Shown here one piece after another: positions 13,824-21,796 of a stretch of 28,341 nucleotides of DNA. A program made the position numbers and the translations under genes. Where the stretch lies: positions 1 to 28,341 of the forward strand of contig JAODNS010000088.1 of assembly GCA_025465145.1 (NCBI GenBank), given 5' to 3'. The stretch's first letter is position 1. Every line of letters starts with the position of its first letter. Source of the stretch: Frankiales bacterium (GTDB lineage Bacteria > Actinomycetota > Actinomycetes > Mycobacteriales > SCTD01). The notes below the pieces were generated by a model that was not told the origin of the DNA, made no database searches, and was given only the letters and a program-made list of their open reading frames with translations.

Positions 13824-14563
13824 TGGCTGCCCGGCAGGTGACGCCCACGGCCGCGGTCGTGCTCGCCCCCAACCCCGGCCCGATGACGCTCGACGGCACC
13901 AACACCTGGGTGCTGCGCGCGCCGGGCGCCGAGTCCTGCGTCGTCGTGGATCCCGGGCCGCTGCACGCCGGCCACCTCGAGGCAGTGGCCGCGCTCGGGC
14001 CGGTCGACGTCGTGCTGCTGACCCACGGGCACGCCGACCACAGCGAGGGAGCGGCCCGGTTCGCCGAGCTGACCGGCGCGCCCGTGCGGGCGCTGGACCC
14101 CCGGCACCGGCTCGGGAACGAGGGGCTGGCGGAGGGCGACGTGGTCGCGATGGCGGGGCTCGAGCTGCGGGTCGTCGCGACCCCCGGCCACACCGCCGAC
14201 TCGCTGTCGTTCCAGCTCGAGGACGCCGTGCTCACCGGCGACACCGTTCTCGGCCGCGGCACGACCGTCGTGGCTCATCCGGACGGCGTGCTCGCCGACT
14301 ACCTCGCCTCGCTGCGCCGGCTGCGCGAGATGGGCGACCTCGTCGTGCTGCCCGGGCACGGCCCGGAGCTGCCGTCGGCGGGCGCGGCGGCTGAGCAGTA
14401 CCTCGCCCACCGCGAGCAGCGGCTGGACCAGGTGCGCGCGGCGGTCGCCGCCGGGGCCGCCACGCCACAGCAGGTCGTGGAGGTCGTGTACGCGGACGTG
14501 GACCGGGCGCTGTGGCCGGCCGCGCTGCTGTCGGTGCGCGCGCAGCTGGCGTACCTGTCATGA
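13823..14563 (+). CDS. Metallo-beta-lactamase fold hydrolase (Rv3677c/LACTB2-like)
   Basis: 246 residues; the ATG shares one base with the upstream stop (TGATG). The zinc motif HGHADH (68-73) is complete; further ligands are seen in ATPGHT (about 117-122) and LTGDTVLG (D near 136). LPGHG near 178 supplies the last His. GTNTWVL at 25-31 is typical of the LACTB2/Rv3677c subgroup rather than true beta-lactamases; relatives act on nucleic acids or thioesters. It is cotranscribed with the cyclase-like gene downstream (ATGA overlap at 14560-14563). Confidence 0.9.
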   Translation: MAARQVTPTAAVVLAPNPGPMTLDGTNTWVLRAPGAESCVVVDPGPLHAGHLEAVAALGPVDVVLLTHGHADHSEGAARFAELTGAPVRALDPRHRLGNEGLAEGDVVAMAGLELRVVATPGHTADSLSFQLEDAVLTGDTVLGRGTTVVAHPDGVLADYLASLRRLREMGDLVVLPGHGPELPSAGAAAEQYLAHREQRLDQVRAAVAAGAATPQQVVEVVYADVDRALWPAALLSVRAQLAYLS

Positions 14564-17500
14564 CGTGCCCCGTCTGCGGCACGCCGACCGTGACCGGAGC
14601 GCGGTTCTGCTTCGCCTGCGGCACAGCGCTTTCCGGCACGACGGGTGCGGACGTGGAGACAGAGCGGCGCGTCGTCACCGTCCTGTTCGGCGACCTGTCG
14701 GACTTCACCAGCTGGTCCGAGGACCTGGACCCGGAGCGGGTCGGTGTGGTGACCGACCGCGTCCTCGCGACGCTGACGGAGGTGGTCGGCGCGTTCGGCG
14801 GCCACGTCGACAAGCTCACCGGCGACGGGCTCATGGCCGTGTTCGGCGCCCCTGTCGCGCACGAGGACGACGCGGAGCGGGCGGTGCGCGCGGCCGCCCG
14901 GATGCAGCAGGCGGTCCGGCGGGTGGTCGAGGAGGAGAGCGGCGGCGGCCGGCGGCTCGGCCTGCGCGTGGGGCTCAACACCGGCGAGGTGCTGGCGGGG
15001 GTGCAGGCGCACCTGTCGTACACCGTCATCGGCGACACCGTGAACACCGCCTCGCGGCTGTCCGACGCGGCCGGCGTCGGGTCGGTCTACGCGGGTCGCG
15101 ACACCGCCCTCACGACCATGTCGATCGCGTCGTGGCGTGCGCTGCAACCCCTGCGGCTCAAGGGGAAGCGGGAGCCGGTGACGGCGTACGAGCTGGTCGG
15201 GCTGCGCGCCCCGGGTGCGACCCGGATGGGGCTCGGCGACGAGGCGCCGTTCGTCGGACGCGACGCAGAGCTCGGGCTGCTCATCGGCCGGCTGCTCGAC
15301 GTCGTGGACAGCGACATGCCGCGCGCTGTGCTCGTCTCCGGAGAGGCCGGCGTCGGCAAGACGCGGCTCGGCCAGGAGCTGTCGCACTTCGCCGGCGAGC
15401 TGCCCGGCGCGCGCGTGCTGTGGGGACGCTGCGCGCCGTACGGCGAGGGCCGCGACGTCGCCGCCGTCGCGGAGATGGTCCGTACCGCCTGCGGCATCAG
15501 CGACAGCGACGACGTGGACACCGCGCGGGACCGGGTCGGCCGGACGGTCGCCCGGCTCGAGCAGTCGGCCAACGCGCACGTGGTGCCACCGGGCACGGCA
15601 GAACGGCTGCGCACGCTGCTCGGGCTCGAGGAGGTGCTCTCCACCGGCCCGCGCGACAGCGCTGCTCCGGGCGCGCTCGTCGGCGGTGACCAGGTGCGGC
15701 GGGCCGTCGCGGCGCTGTTCACCGCGCTCGCCACCGAAGGCCCGCTGCTGCTCGTGCTGGACGACATGCACTGGGCCACGGCGACGACCCTGGAGGGGCT
15801 GCTCGACGTGTCCGCGCGTACGTCGGGTCCCGTGCTGCTGCTGGGGATCGGCCGGCCGGACATGCTCGAGCAGGTGGCCGCGCCGGACTGGTGGCAGCGG
15901 CTGCCGGGCGCCGAGCTGCTACCGGTCCTGCCGCTGGAGGAGACGGCGGCGGAACGGCTGCTGCGCGCGTACCTGGGGGCGACCGCCGGCGAGCTGGCGC
16001 CGGACATCCGCGACGCGCTGCTCAACCGCGCGCAGGGCAACCCGTTCTTCCTCGCTGAGCTGCTGCACCTGCTGGTCGACCGCGGCGCGCTCCGCCGCGA
16101 GGGGGACAGCTGGGTGCTGTCCGGCGACGTGCCGAGCGAGCTGCTGCCGGCCGGCGTGCAGTCGGTGCTGGCCGCACGCATCGACGGCCTCGAGGGTCCG
16201 TCGAAGGGGGTGCTTCGCGACGCGTCCGTGCTCGGCCTGCGGGTGACGCTGCCGGCACTCGAGGCCGTCGGGCGCGCTTCCGGCCACGGCGACCCGGTGG
16301 TGGTGCGGTCCGCGGTCGCCGCGCTGGTCGACCGGCGGCTGCTGGAGGCCGACACGGACGAGCAGGCGTACCGGTTCGGGCACACGCTGGTCCGCGACGT
16401 CGCGTACGCCGGACTGGCCAAGTCCGAGCGGGCCCGGCGGCACGCGGCTGCGGCGGCACACGCGCACGGAGCCGCGGGCGGCCGGTCCGCCGAGTCGGAC
16501 ACGGTCGCCGCGTCGCAGGGGGAGCGGGCGGTACGCCTCGCCGCGGAGATGAACCTGCCGCGGACCGACCCGGCCTGGCAGGCGCGCGGCATCGCGTTCG
16601 CCGCCTTCGCCCGGCTGATGAACGCCGCCCTCGGCCGCGACGACATCGCCAGCGCAGAACGGCTCGCGTCCCGCGCGCTGGCGCTGAACGCGCAGGGCGC
16701 GCCGCTGCCGGACGACCTGGTCGTCCCGGTCCGGGTCGGCCACGCGCAGGCGCTCGCGACGCTGCACCGGCTCGACGAGGCCGAGGCCGAGCTCGTCGCG
16801 GCGCTGGACGCGAACGAGGACGGCGTACGGGCGAGCGCGCTGGTGGTGCTCGGCGACATCCGCCGGAAGCGGGGCGACAGCGCAGGTGCGCGCAACGCGT
16901 TCGTCTCCGCGCTGGCGGCGGCCAGCTCGGCCGGGCTGGACCGGATCACCAGCGAGGCGCTGCGCCAGCTGGGGCTGCTCGACTACTTCGATGGCCGGCT
17001 CAAGGCGGCCGAGAGCAGGTTCCGCGAGGCGCACGCGCTGGCCGTGCAGGTGGCCGACGCGCGCGGTGCCGGCTGGGCGCTGCAGCACCTGGCCTGGAGC
17101 GCCACCACGCGCGGCGACTACGAGCTCGCGGACCAGACGCTCATGACCGCAGCTGAGGTCTTCGGCGGGCTCGAGGACGCCGGCGGGCTGTCGTGGGTCG
17201 CCGGCACGGAAGGCTTCGTGCGGCTGCTGCAGGGCCGGCTCGCCGAGGCGCGCGAGCTCGCCGGCTCGGTGCTGCCGCTGGGCGAGGCGATGGGGGAGCG
17301 CTGGGGCGTCGCGGCGCTGCTCACCATCGATGCGCTCGCCGCCGCGGAGGTCGGCGACATTGCAGTCGCGGTCGAGGAGGCCGAGCAGGCGCGGCTGCGG
17401 TTCGTCGAGGTCGGCGACACCTGGGGCCAGTCGCTGGCCCTGACGGCGGCCGGCATCGCGGCCCGCGGCGGCGACCGGCACGACGAGGCGCTCGCGCTGC

Positions 17501-18057
17501 TGGGCGAGGCGACGGAGCTGTCCGCGGCCGGGCACTTCCCGATGACGCAGAGCCTGTCCCTGGTCGCGGCCGGGTACGTCCATCTCGACCGCGGCGACGT
17601 CGACGCCGCCGAGGGCTGCGCCTGGCGGGCCAGCGCCGTGCTCGCCGGGCTGGACCTCGAGCCGCACGCCGCCCTGGGCGCGAAGGTGCTGCTGGCCCAG
17701 GCCCTTCGGGCGCGCGGTCACCTCGAGGAGGCGCTCCGCGAGCTGGACGCCGCGCTGGCCGAGGCCGACGAGCCGGCGCTGCTGTTCCCGCGCCGGCAGG
17801 CCGTCGCCCACCGCGCCGGGACGCTGCTCGCGCTGGGCCGCACCGAGGAGGCCCTGGCCGCGGCCCGCCTGGCGGTGGAGATGCCCAGCGAGGACGTGCG
17901 GTCGCAGGTGCTCGCGCTGCGCGCGCTGGGGTCCGCACTGCGGGCCACCGGCGACGAGGCGGCCGCGCGGGAGTCGTACGAGCAGGCGCTCGTCATCGCG
18001 ACGTCGACGGGGCAGCGGTCGGAGATCGCCGCGACGGAGCGCGCCCTCGCCGGCTGA
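14560..18057 (+). CDS. Zinc-ribbon / class III nucleotide cyclase / AAA ATPase / TPR multidomain signalling protein
   Basis: 1165 residues. Domain order: zinc ribbon with C3, C6, C17, C20; class III adenylyl/guanylyl cyclase domain (about 36-215); AAA_16-type STAND ATPase (about 228-500) with P-loop GEAGVGKT (261-268) and Walker B LLLVLDD (396-402); then a long helical region (about 650-1165) of TPR-like repeats. The cyclase keeps the key residues: metal ligands D45 (FGDLSDFT) and D89 (KLTGDG), the purine-recognition lysine K85 and aspartate D159, and the transition-state N162 and R166 (VNTASR). K85/D159 point to ATP rather than GTP, so cAMP is the likely product. There is no LuxR-type HTH at the C terminus. 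The start overlaps the MBL stop. It converges on crp, 108 bp away, which is notable because Crp binds cAMP. Confidence 0.9.
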   Translation: MTCPVCGTPTVTGARFCFACGTALSGTTGADVETERRVVTVLFGDLSDFTSWSEDLDPERVGVVTDRVLATLTEVVGAFGGHVDKLTGDGLMAVFGAPVAHEDDAERAVRAAARMQQAVRRVVEEESGGGRRLGLRVGLNTGEVLAGVQAHLSYTVIGDTVNTASRLSDAAGVGSVYAGRDTALTTMSIASWRALQPLRLKGKREPVTAYELVGLRAPGATRMGLGDEAPFVGRDAELGLLIGRLLDVVDSDMPRAVLVSGEAGVGKTRLGQELSHFAGELPGARVLWGRCAPYGEGRDVAAVAEMVRTACGISDSDDVDTARDRVGRTVARLEQSANAHVVPPGTAERLRTLLGLEEVLSTGPRDSAAPGALVGGDQVRRAVAALFTALATEGPLLLVLDDMHWATATTLEGLLDVSARTSGPVLLLGIGRPDMLEQVAAPDWWQRLPGAELLPVLPLEETAAERLLRAYLGATAGELAPDIRDALLNRAQGNPFFLAELLHLLVDRGALRREGDSWVLSGDVPSELLPAGVQSVLAARIDGLEGPSKGVLRDASVLGLRVTLPALEAVGRASGHGDPVVVRSAVAALVDRRLLEADTDEQAYRFGHTLVRDVAYAGLAKSERARRHAAAAAHAHGAAGGRSAESDTVAASQGERAVRLAAEMNLPRTDPAWQARGIAFAAFARLMNAALGRDDIASAERLASRALALNAQGAPLPDDLVVPVRVGHAQALATLHRLDEAEAELVAALDANEDGVRASALVVLGDIRRKRGDSAGARNAFVSALAAASSAGLDRITSEALRQLGLLDYFDGRLKAAESRFREAHALAVQVADARGAGWALQHLAWSATTRGDYELADQTLMTAAEVFGGLEDAGGLSWVAGTEGFVRLLQGRLAEARELAGSVLPLGEAMGERWGVAALLTIDALAAAEVGDIAVAVEEAEQARLRFVEVGDTWGQSLALTAAGIAARGGDRHDEALALLGEATELSAAGHFPMTQSLSLVAAGYVHLDRGDVDAAEGCAWRASAVLAGLDLEPHAALGAKVLLAQALRARGHLEEALRELDAALAEADEPALLFPRRQAVAHRAGTLLALGRTEEALAAARLAVEMPSEDVRSQVLALRALGSALRATGDEAAARESYEQALVIATSTGQRSEIAATERALAG

Positions 18058-18165
18058 AGCCGGTGGGCGCGAGAGCACCACTTCCTGCAACCGCGAGGCG
18101 GCACACGCTCGGCCGGCCAACGAGGTGCAGCCGCTGGCGCTCTGGCGCACGCGGCAAGGACGAGC

Positions 18166-18840
18166 TCAGCGGGCCCGGCGGGCCAGGCGGTCGCGGTCGA
18201 GGATCGTCACGGCGCGCGAGTCGACCCGCATCCAGCCGCGCGAGGCGAAATCGGCCAGCGCCTTGTTGACCGTCTCGCGGGAGGCGCCGACGAGCTGCGC
18301 GAGTTCCTCCTGCGTCAGGTCGTGGTGCACGCGTACGCCCTCGGGCTCGTCGGTCCCGAACCGCTCGGCCAGGCCGAGCAGCGCCTTGGCCACGCGCCCG
18401 GGCACGTCCGTGAAGATGAGGTCGGCCAGCGCGTCGTTGGTGCGGCGCAGCCGGCGGGCCAGCACGCGCAGCAGCTGCTCGGCGATCTCGGGGCGGTCGC
18501 TGATCCACGGCCGCAGCGACGTGTGCGCGAGGGACGCGAGCCGCGCGTCGGTGACGACGGTGGCGGTGGCCGTACGCGGGCCTGGGTCGAACAGGGACAG
18601 CTCGCCGAACATGTCCGACGGACCCATGACGGACAGCATGTTCTCGCGGCCGTCGGCGGCCTTGCGGCCGACCTTCACCTTGCCGGACAGGACGATGTAC
18701 AGCGTGTCGCCCTGCTCGCCCTCGGCGAAGACGGTGTCACCGCGCACGTGGTCGGTGTAGGTGAGCGAGCCGGCGAGCGCCTCGGCTGCCTCGGGCGCGA
18801 CGCCCTGGAACAGACCGGCCTTGGCCAGCACCTCGTCCAC
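18166..18840 (-). CDS. crp: Cyclic AMP receptor protein, Crp/Fnr family
   Basis: 224 residues, the same length as M. tuberculosis Crp (Rv3676), which it closely resembles from memory. The N-terminal cyclic-nucleotide domain has FGELSLFDPGPRTAT (78-92) with E80, R89 and T90 for cAMP phosphate/ribose contacts. T134 and N135 at the dimer helix are also kept. The winged HTH (TQEELAQLVGASRETVNKAL, about 176-195) contains the recognition helix with R188 and E189, as in Crp proteins recognising TGTGA-N6-TCACA. The GTG at 18840 was chosen because GGAGG lies 8 nt upstream and the protein then begins in register with mycobacterial Crp; a GTG at 18885 would add 15 polar residues without a Shine-Dalgarno sequence. 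Confidence 0.95.
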   Translation of the reverse strand: MDEVLAKAGLFQGVAPEAAEALAGSLTYTDHVRGDTVFAEGEQGDTLYIVLSGKVKVGRKAADGRENMLSVMGPSDMFGELSLFDPGPRTATATVVTDARLASLAHTSLRPWISDRPEIAEQLLRVLARRLRRTNDALADLIFTDVPGRVAKALLGLAERFGTDEPEGVRVHHDLTQEELAQLVGASRETVNKALADFASRGWMRVDSRAVTILDRDRLARRAR

Positions 18841-18886
18841 CTGGGGATCCTCCGTCTCAGTACGTCCGCGCGCGGAGTCTGACACG

Positions 18887-19129
18887 TCAGCGGCCGCGAC
18901 CCGGCGTCAGGAGGCGGCCGAGGCGTCGACGCTTCCAGTACCGGTCCAGCGCGGGCGCGAAGCCCTCGCTCACGAACGTCTCCACCTCGTCCGGACGGGC
19001 GGAGTCCAGGAACGACTCGAGCTGCTCGCTGACGGCGTCCTCGCGAAGCGGGCCCTCGACCTTCTCCATGCCGAGCATGAGCAGCAGCAGGAACAGCGGC
19101 AGCAGGAGGGTCAGCGGGAGGAGCGTCAC
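18887..19129 (-). CDS. Small single-pass membrane protein of unknown function
   Basis: 80 residues from a GTG, lying 28 nt downstream of rsiG and 46 nt upstream of crp on the same strand, so probably part of one transcript. The first ~20 residues are an almost pure Leu/Pro membrane helix (TLLPLTLLLPLFLLLLMLGM). The rest is charged: EDAVSEQLESFLDSARPDEVETFVSEGF, then a strongly basic end (KRRRLGRLLTPGRGR). I recognise no family. The coding sense is supported by tight packing and codon bias; the function is open. Confidence 0.65.
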   Translation of the reverse strand: MTLLPLTLLLPLFLLLLMLGMEKVEGPLREDAVSEQLESFLDSARPDEVETFVSEGFAPALDRYWKRRRLGRLLTPGRGR

Positions 19130-19157
19130 CCCTGCATCGTCCCCCAGTGCTGCAAGG

Positions 19158-19751
19158 TCACGCGCTGGCCCGGCGCTCCGGCTTCAGCGGCAGGACGCTC
19201 AGGCACAGCGCAGGGGTCTCGCGGTACCGCGCGATGAGCTCGTTGGTGGCGTCGGAGATCCGCTGGTGCAGGGCCTTGCGGTACGCGGAGATCTGCTGCT
19301 CCGCGGCGGCGAGATCGCCCTCCAGCGCGGTGACGGCGGCCGTGTCGCGTGGGTCGACCCGGCGCTCCCACAGGTCGGCCAGGCGGGGCAGCGGCGGGAC
19401 GTGCTCGACCGGCAGCACCTCGATCAGCGCGTTGCGCGAGCTGTTGATGCGGGCGTCGGTGAGCACCGGGCGCAGGTGCGCGCCGTCGTCGGTGCCGAGG
19501 GTGCCTGCGCGGACGGTGTCGAGGCGGGCCTGGATGATCCGGCGCCAGTACGACACCTTCGTCTCCTCCGCCGTCAGGGTGCTGCGGTAGTCGCGCAGCG
19601 CCTCGAGGGTGAGGGCGGCGAACTCGTCCGAGCGCGTCGGGATCGGGCGGGACCCGGAGCGTCGGCTGGCCGGCACGGCGACGGCAGGACGGGGCGCCGC
19701 GTCGGCCGGGCCCAGCCCGGAGGCCGTCGTGTCCAGCGCGAGCAGGTTCAT
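19158..19751 (-). CDS. rsiG: RsiG-like c-di-GMP-responsive anti-sigma factor (partner of WhiG)
   Basis: 197 residues. After a variable N-terminal 45 residues comes a helix containing EETKVSYWRRIIQARLD (62-78). This fits the E(X)3S(X)2R(X)3Q(X)3D motif of Streptomyces RsiG, which binds c-di-GMP through E63, S67, R70, Q74 and D78. A second helix (about 143-175) should carry the repeat of the motif, but reads E151, S155, R158, then H162 and S166, so the last two positions are changed. RsiG sequesters the sigma factor WhiG when loaded with a c-di-GMP dimer, controlling sporulation or, in other lineages, motility genes. The ATG at 19751 was chosen for GGAGG ending 5 nt upstream. The fold assignment rests on the motif, the ELIARYRE ending of helix 2 and length; homology was not searched. 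Confidence 0.85.
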   Translation of the reverse strand: MNLLALDTTASGLGPADAAPRPAVAVPASRRSGSRPIPTRSDEFAALTLEALRDYRSTLTAEETKVSYWRRIIQARLDTVRAGTLGTDDGAHLRPVLTDARINSSRNALIEVLPVEHVPPLPRLADLWERRVDPRDTAAVTALEGDLAAAEQQISAYRKALHQRISDATNELIARYRETPALCLSVLPLKPERRASA

Positions 19752-19849
19752 CGAGTCCTCCGTCCGCTGGTCACTCTCTGTGATCAGCACGTACGGCGTC
19801 GTCACGCTCTGCAAGTTCCTTGAGCGACGTCACCCGCACGGACGAGTCC

Positions 19850-19855
19850 TAGGCT
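19850..19855 (+). promoter_or_regulatory. -10 box, leaderless promoter of nth
   Basis: TAGGCT, then 7 nt, then the GTG at 19863. The 111-bp region between the rsiG and nth starts must also hold the rsiG promoter, for which I see no convincing box. Confidence 0.5.
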
Positions 19856-19862
19856 CAGTCGG

Positions 19863-20561
19863 GTGAGCAGCAGCGGAGCGGCTGAGTCGCGGCTGGCGCT
19901 CGTACGGCGGGCGCGCCGGATCAACCGCGAGCTGGACACGCTGCACCCCGATGCGCACTGCGAGCTGGACTTCACGACGCCGCTCGAGCTGGCCGTCGCG
20001 ACGATCCTGTCCGCGCAGTGCAGCGACAAGCGCGTCAACGAGGTGACGCCGGCGCTGTTCCGGCGGTACCCGGACGCCGCCGCCTACGCCGCCGCCGACC
20101 GAGCGGAGCTCGAGACGATGATCAAGCCGACCGGCTTCTTCCGGAACAAGACCAGCTCGCTGATCGGCCTCGGCGCCGCGCTGGTCGAGAAGCACGGCGG
20201 CGAGGTGCCGCGGCGACTCGACGACCTGGTGGCGCTGCCCGGGATCGGCCGCAAGACGGCGAACGTCGTCCTCGGCAACGCCTTCGGCGTCCCGGGCATC
20301 ACCGTAGACACGCACGTCGGCCGGCTCGCCCGCCGCTTCGCGTGGACGGCGGAGGAGGACCCGGTCAAGGTGGAGCACGTGGTCGGCGCGCTGGTCCCGA
20401 AGCCGGAGTGGACGATGCTCAGCCACCGGCTGATCTTCCACGGGCGGCGGGTCTGCCACGCCCGCAAGCCGGCCTGCGGTGCCTGCGGCATCGCCCCGCT
20501 CTGCCCGTCGTACGGGATCGGCCCCACCGACCCCGAGGTCGCCGGGCGGCTGGTGAAGTGA
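19863..20561 (+). CDS. nth: Endonuclease III (DNA glycosylase/AP lyase)
   Basis: 232 residues. The helix-hairpin-helix LPGIGRKTA (125-133) contains catalytic lysine K131, and the catalytic aspartate is D149 in ITVDTHV. The C-terminal [4Fe-4S] cluster ligands are C198, C205, C208 and C214 in the C-X6-C-X2-C-X5-C spacing. It removes oxidised pyrimidines in base excision repair. Its place beside crp and before a TlpA-like gene and a NUDIX gene matches Rv3674c-Rv3672c (recalled). The GTG start has a -10 box 7 nt upstream. The stop overlaps the next gene by GTGA. Confidence 0.96.
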   Translation: MSSSGAAESRLALVRRARRINRELDTLHPDAHCELDFTTPLELAVATILSAQCSDKRVNEVTPALFRRYPDAAAYAAADRAELETMIKPTGFFRNKTSSLIGLGAALVEKHGGEVPRRLDDLVALPGIGRKTANVVLGNAFGVPGITVDTHVGRLARRFAWTAEEDPVKVEHVVGALVPKPEWTMLSHRLIFHGRRVCHARKPACGACGIAPLCPSYGIGPTDPEVAGRLVK

Positions 20562-21127
20562 CGCGCCGGCAGCTGCTCGGGCTCGCCCTCGTCGCCGGTC
20601 TGGTGGCCGCGACGCTCGCCGTGCGCGACCGCGGCGGAGGCGATGACGACGGGCTGGCCGCGCTGCGCACCGCCGCGGCGCTCGAGCCGTGCCCGTCGTC
20701 GCTCGGCCCCGACCTGCCGGCTCTCACGCTGCCCTGCCTGTCAGGCGGGGCCCCGGTCGCCCTGCGCGGACCCGGCTCCGGCACGCCGACCCTCGTGAAC
20801 GTCTGGGGCAGCTGGTGCCCGCCGTGCGTCCAGGAGATCCCGGCGCTGGTCGCGCTGCAGCGCCGGGCCGGGGACCGGCTGCGCGTGGTCGGCGTCTCGA
20901 CGGAGGACCCGCAGGCAGACGCCCTCACGTTCGCCCGGCAGTACGGCATGACGTACCCGAGCGTCGTGGACGACGACGGCCGGATCCTGCGCGCGTACCG
21001 GCCCGGTCCGCCCGTCACCCTGTTCCTCGACCCCGCCGGCACGCTCGTCTACAAGCACTCCGGCACGTTCAAGACCGCCGCCGAGCTGCAGGACCTGGTC
21101 CGCCAGCACCTCGGGGTCGCGCTGTGA
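20558..21127 (+). CDS. Membrane-anchored TlpA-like thioredoxin-fold protein
   Basis: 189 residues from a GTG overlapping the nth stop. An N-terminal hydrophobic segment (about 5-22) exports and anchors it. The thioredoxin fold has the active site WCPPC (C87, C90) in VNVWGSWCPPC and the cis-Pro region GPPVTLFLDPAG. C45 and C60 upstream could form a second disulfide. Such proteins reduce or isomerise disulfides outside the membrane, often for cytochrome c maturation. The position matches Rv3673c (recalled). It is cotranscribed with nth and the downstream NUDIX gene through 4-base overlaps. Confidence 0.92.
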   Translation: MTRRQLLGLALVAGLVAATLAVRDRGGGDDDGLAALRTAAALEPCPSSLGPDLPALTLPCLSGGAPVALRGPGSGTPTLVNVWGSWCPPCVQEIPALVALQRRAGDRLRVVGVSTEDPQADALTFARQYGMTYPSVVDDDGRILRAYRPGPPVTLFLDPAGTLVYKHSGTFKTAAELQDLVRQHLGVAL

Positions 21128-21783
21128 CGCTGCCCGGCTGGCTCCAGCCGCTGGCCGATGCCCTGCCGCACGTGCGCCCCGAGCAGATCAGCCGGTTCCT
21201 GCCGCCCGAGACCGGCGGCCGGCACAGCGCGGTGCTCGTCCTCTTCGGCGACGGGCCGGACCTGCTGTTCATCGAGCGGGCCGCGACGCTCCGCTCGCAC
21301 GCCGGGCAGCCCGCGTTCCCCGGCGGCGCGCAGGACCCGGAGGACGCCGGTGCGGTCGCGGCCGCGCTGCGGGAGGCGCAGGAGGAGGTCGGGCTCGACC
21401 CGGCGTCCGTCGAGGTGCTCGGGACGCTGCCCGACCTCTGGCTGCCGCCGTCCGGCTTCGTGGTCACGCCGGTGATCGCGTGGTGGCGCGAGCCGCACGC
21501 CGTGCAGGTCGTCGACGAGGCCGAGGTCGCCGCGGTCGCACGGGTGCCGATCGCCGAGCTGGCGGACCCGGCGAACCGGCTGCGCGTCACCCACCCCAGC
21601 GGCTGGATCGGCCCGGCGTTCGACGTGCGCGGCCTGCTGGTGTGGGGCTTCACGGCCGGTCTCACCGACCGGCTGCTCGCCCTCGGCGGGTGGGAGCTGC
21701 CGTGGGACCCGTCGGTCGTCCGCGAGCTCGACGCCAGCACCGCCGCCCTCGCCCTGCGCACCGCGTCCCGCTCCACCCCCTGA
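21124..21783 (+). CDS. NUDIX hydrolase, CoA pyrophosphatase-like (NUDT7/8 type)
   Basis: 219 residues from a GTG overlapping the thioredoxin-like gene (GTGA). The Nudix box is GGAQDPEDAGAVAAALREAQEEVGL, shown here only by its key residues: the GG pair, then R-E-x-x-E-E. It is preceded by LRSHAGQPAFPGG, the CoA-specific UPF0035 signature of NUDT7/NUDT8 proteins. The predicted reaction is CoA or acyl-CoA to phosphopantetheine plus 3',5'-ADP. Rv3672c is the positional equivalent (recalled). This is the second NUDIX gene in the window; unlike the one at 13026-13823 it has an uninterrupted box. Confidence 0.92.
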   Translation: MTLPGWLQPLADALPHVRPEQISRFLPPETGGRHSAVLVLFGDGPDLLFIERAATLRSHAGQPAFPGGAQDPEDAGAVAAALREAQEEVGLDPASVEVLGTLPDLWLPPSGFVVTPVIAWWREPHAVQVVDEAEVAAVARVPIAELADPANRLRVTHPSGWIGPAFDVRGLLVWGFTAGLTDRLLALGGWELPWDPSVVRELDASTAALALRTASRSTP

Positions 21784-21796
21784 CGTCCGGAGAACC

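Noticed and set aside
18058..18165. Terminator between the convergent cyclase and crp genes
   Set aside because: Only weak inverted pieces (GCCGC...GCGGC, GGCCGGCC) are visible and none is followed by a T run, so no call is made.
18841..18885. 15-residue N-terminal extension of Crp from a GTG at 18885
   Set aside because: It lacks a Shine-Dalgarno sequence, overlaps the better one used by the GTG at 18840, and is absent from the mycobacterial protein as I recall it.
19771..19790. Crp-like half-sites (TCAC, TGTGA) between rsiG and nth
   Set aside because: They are not in the TGTGA-N6-TCACA order and no second proper half-site follows, so I do not call a Crp operator.
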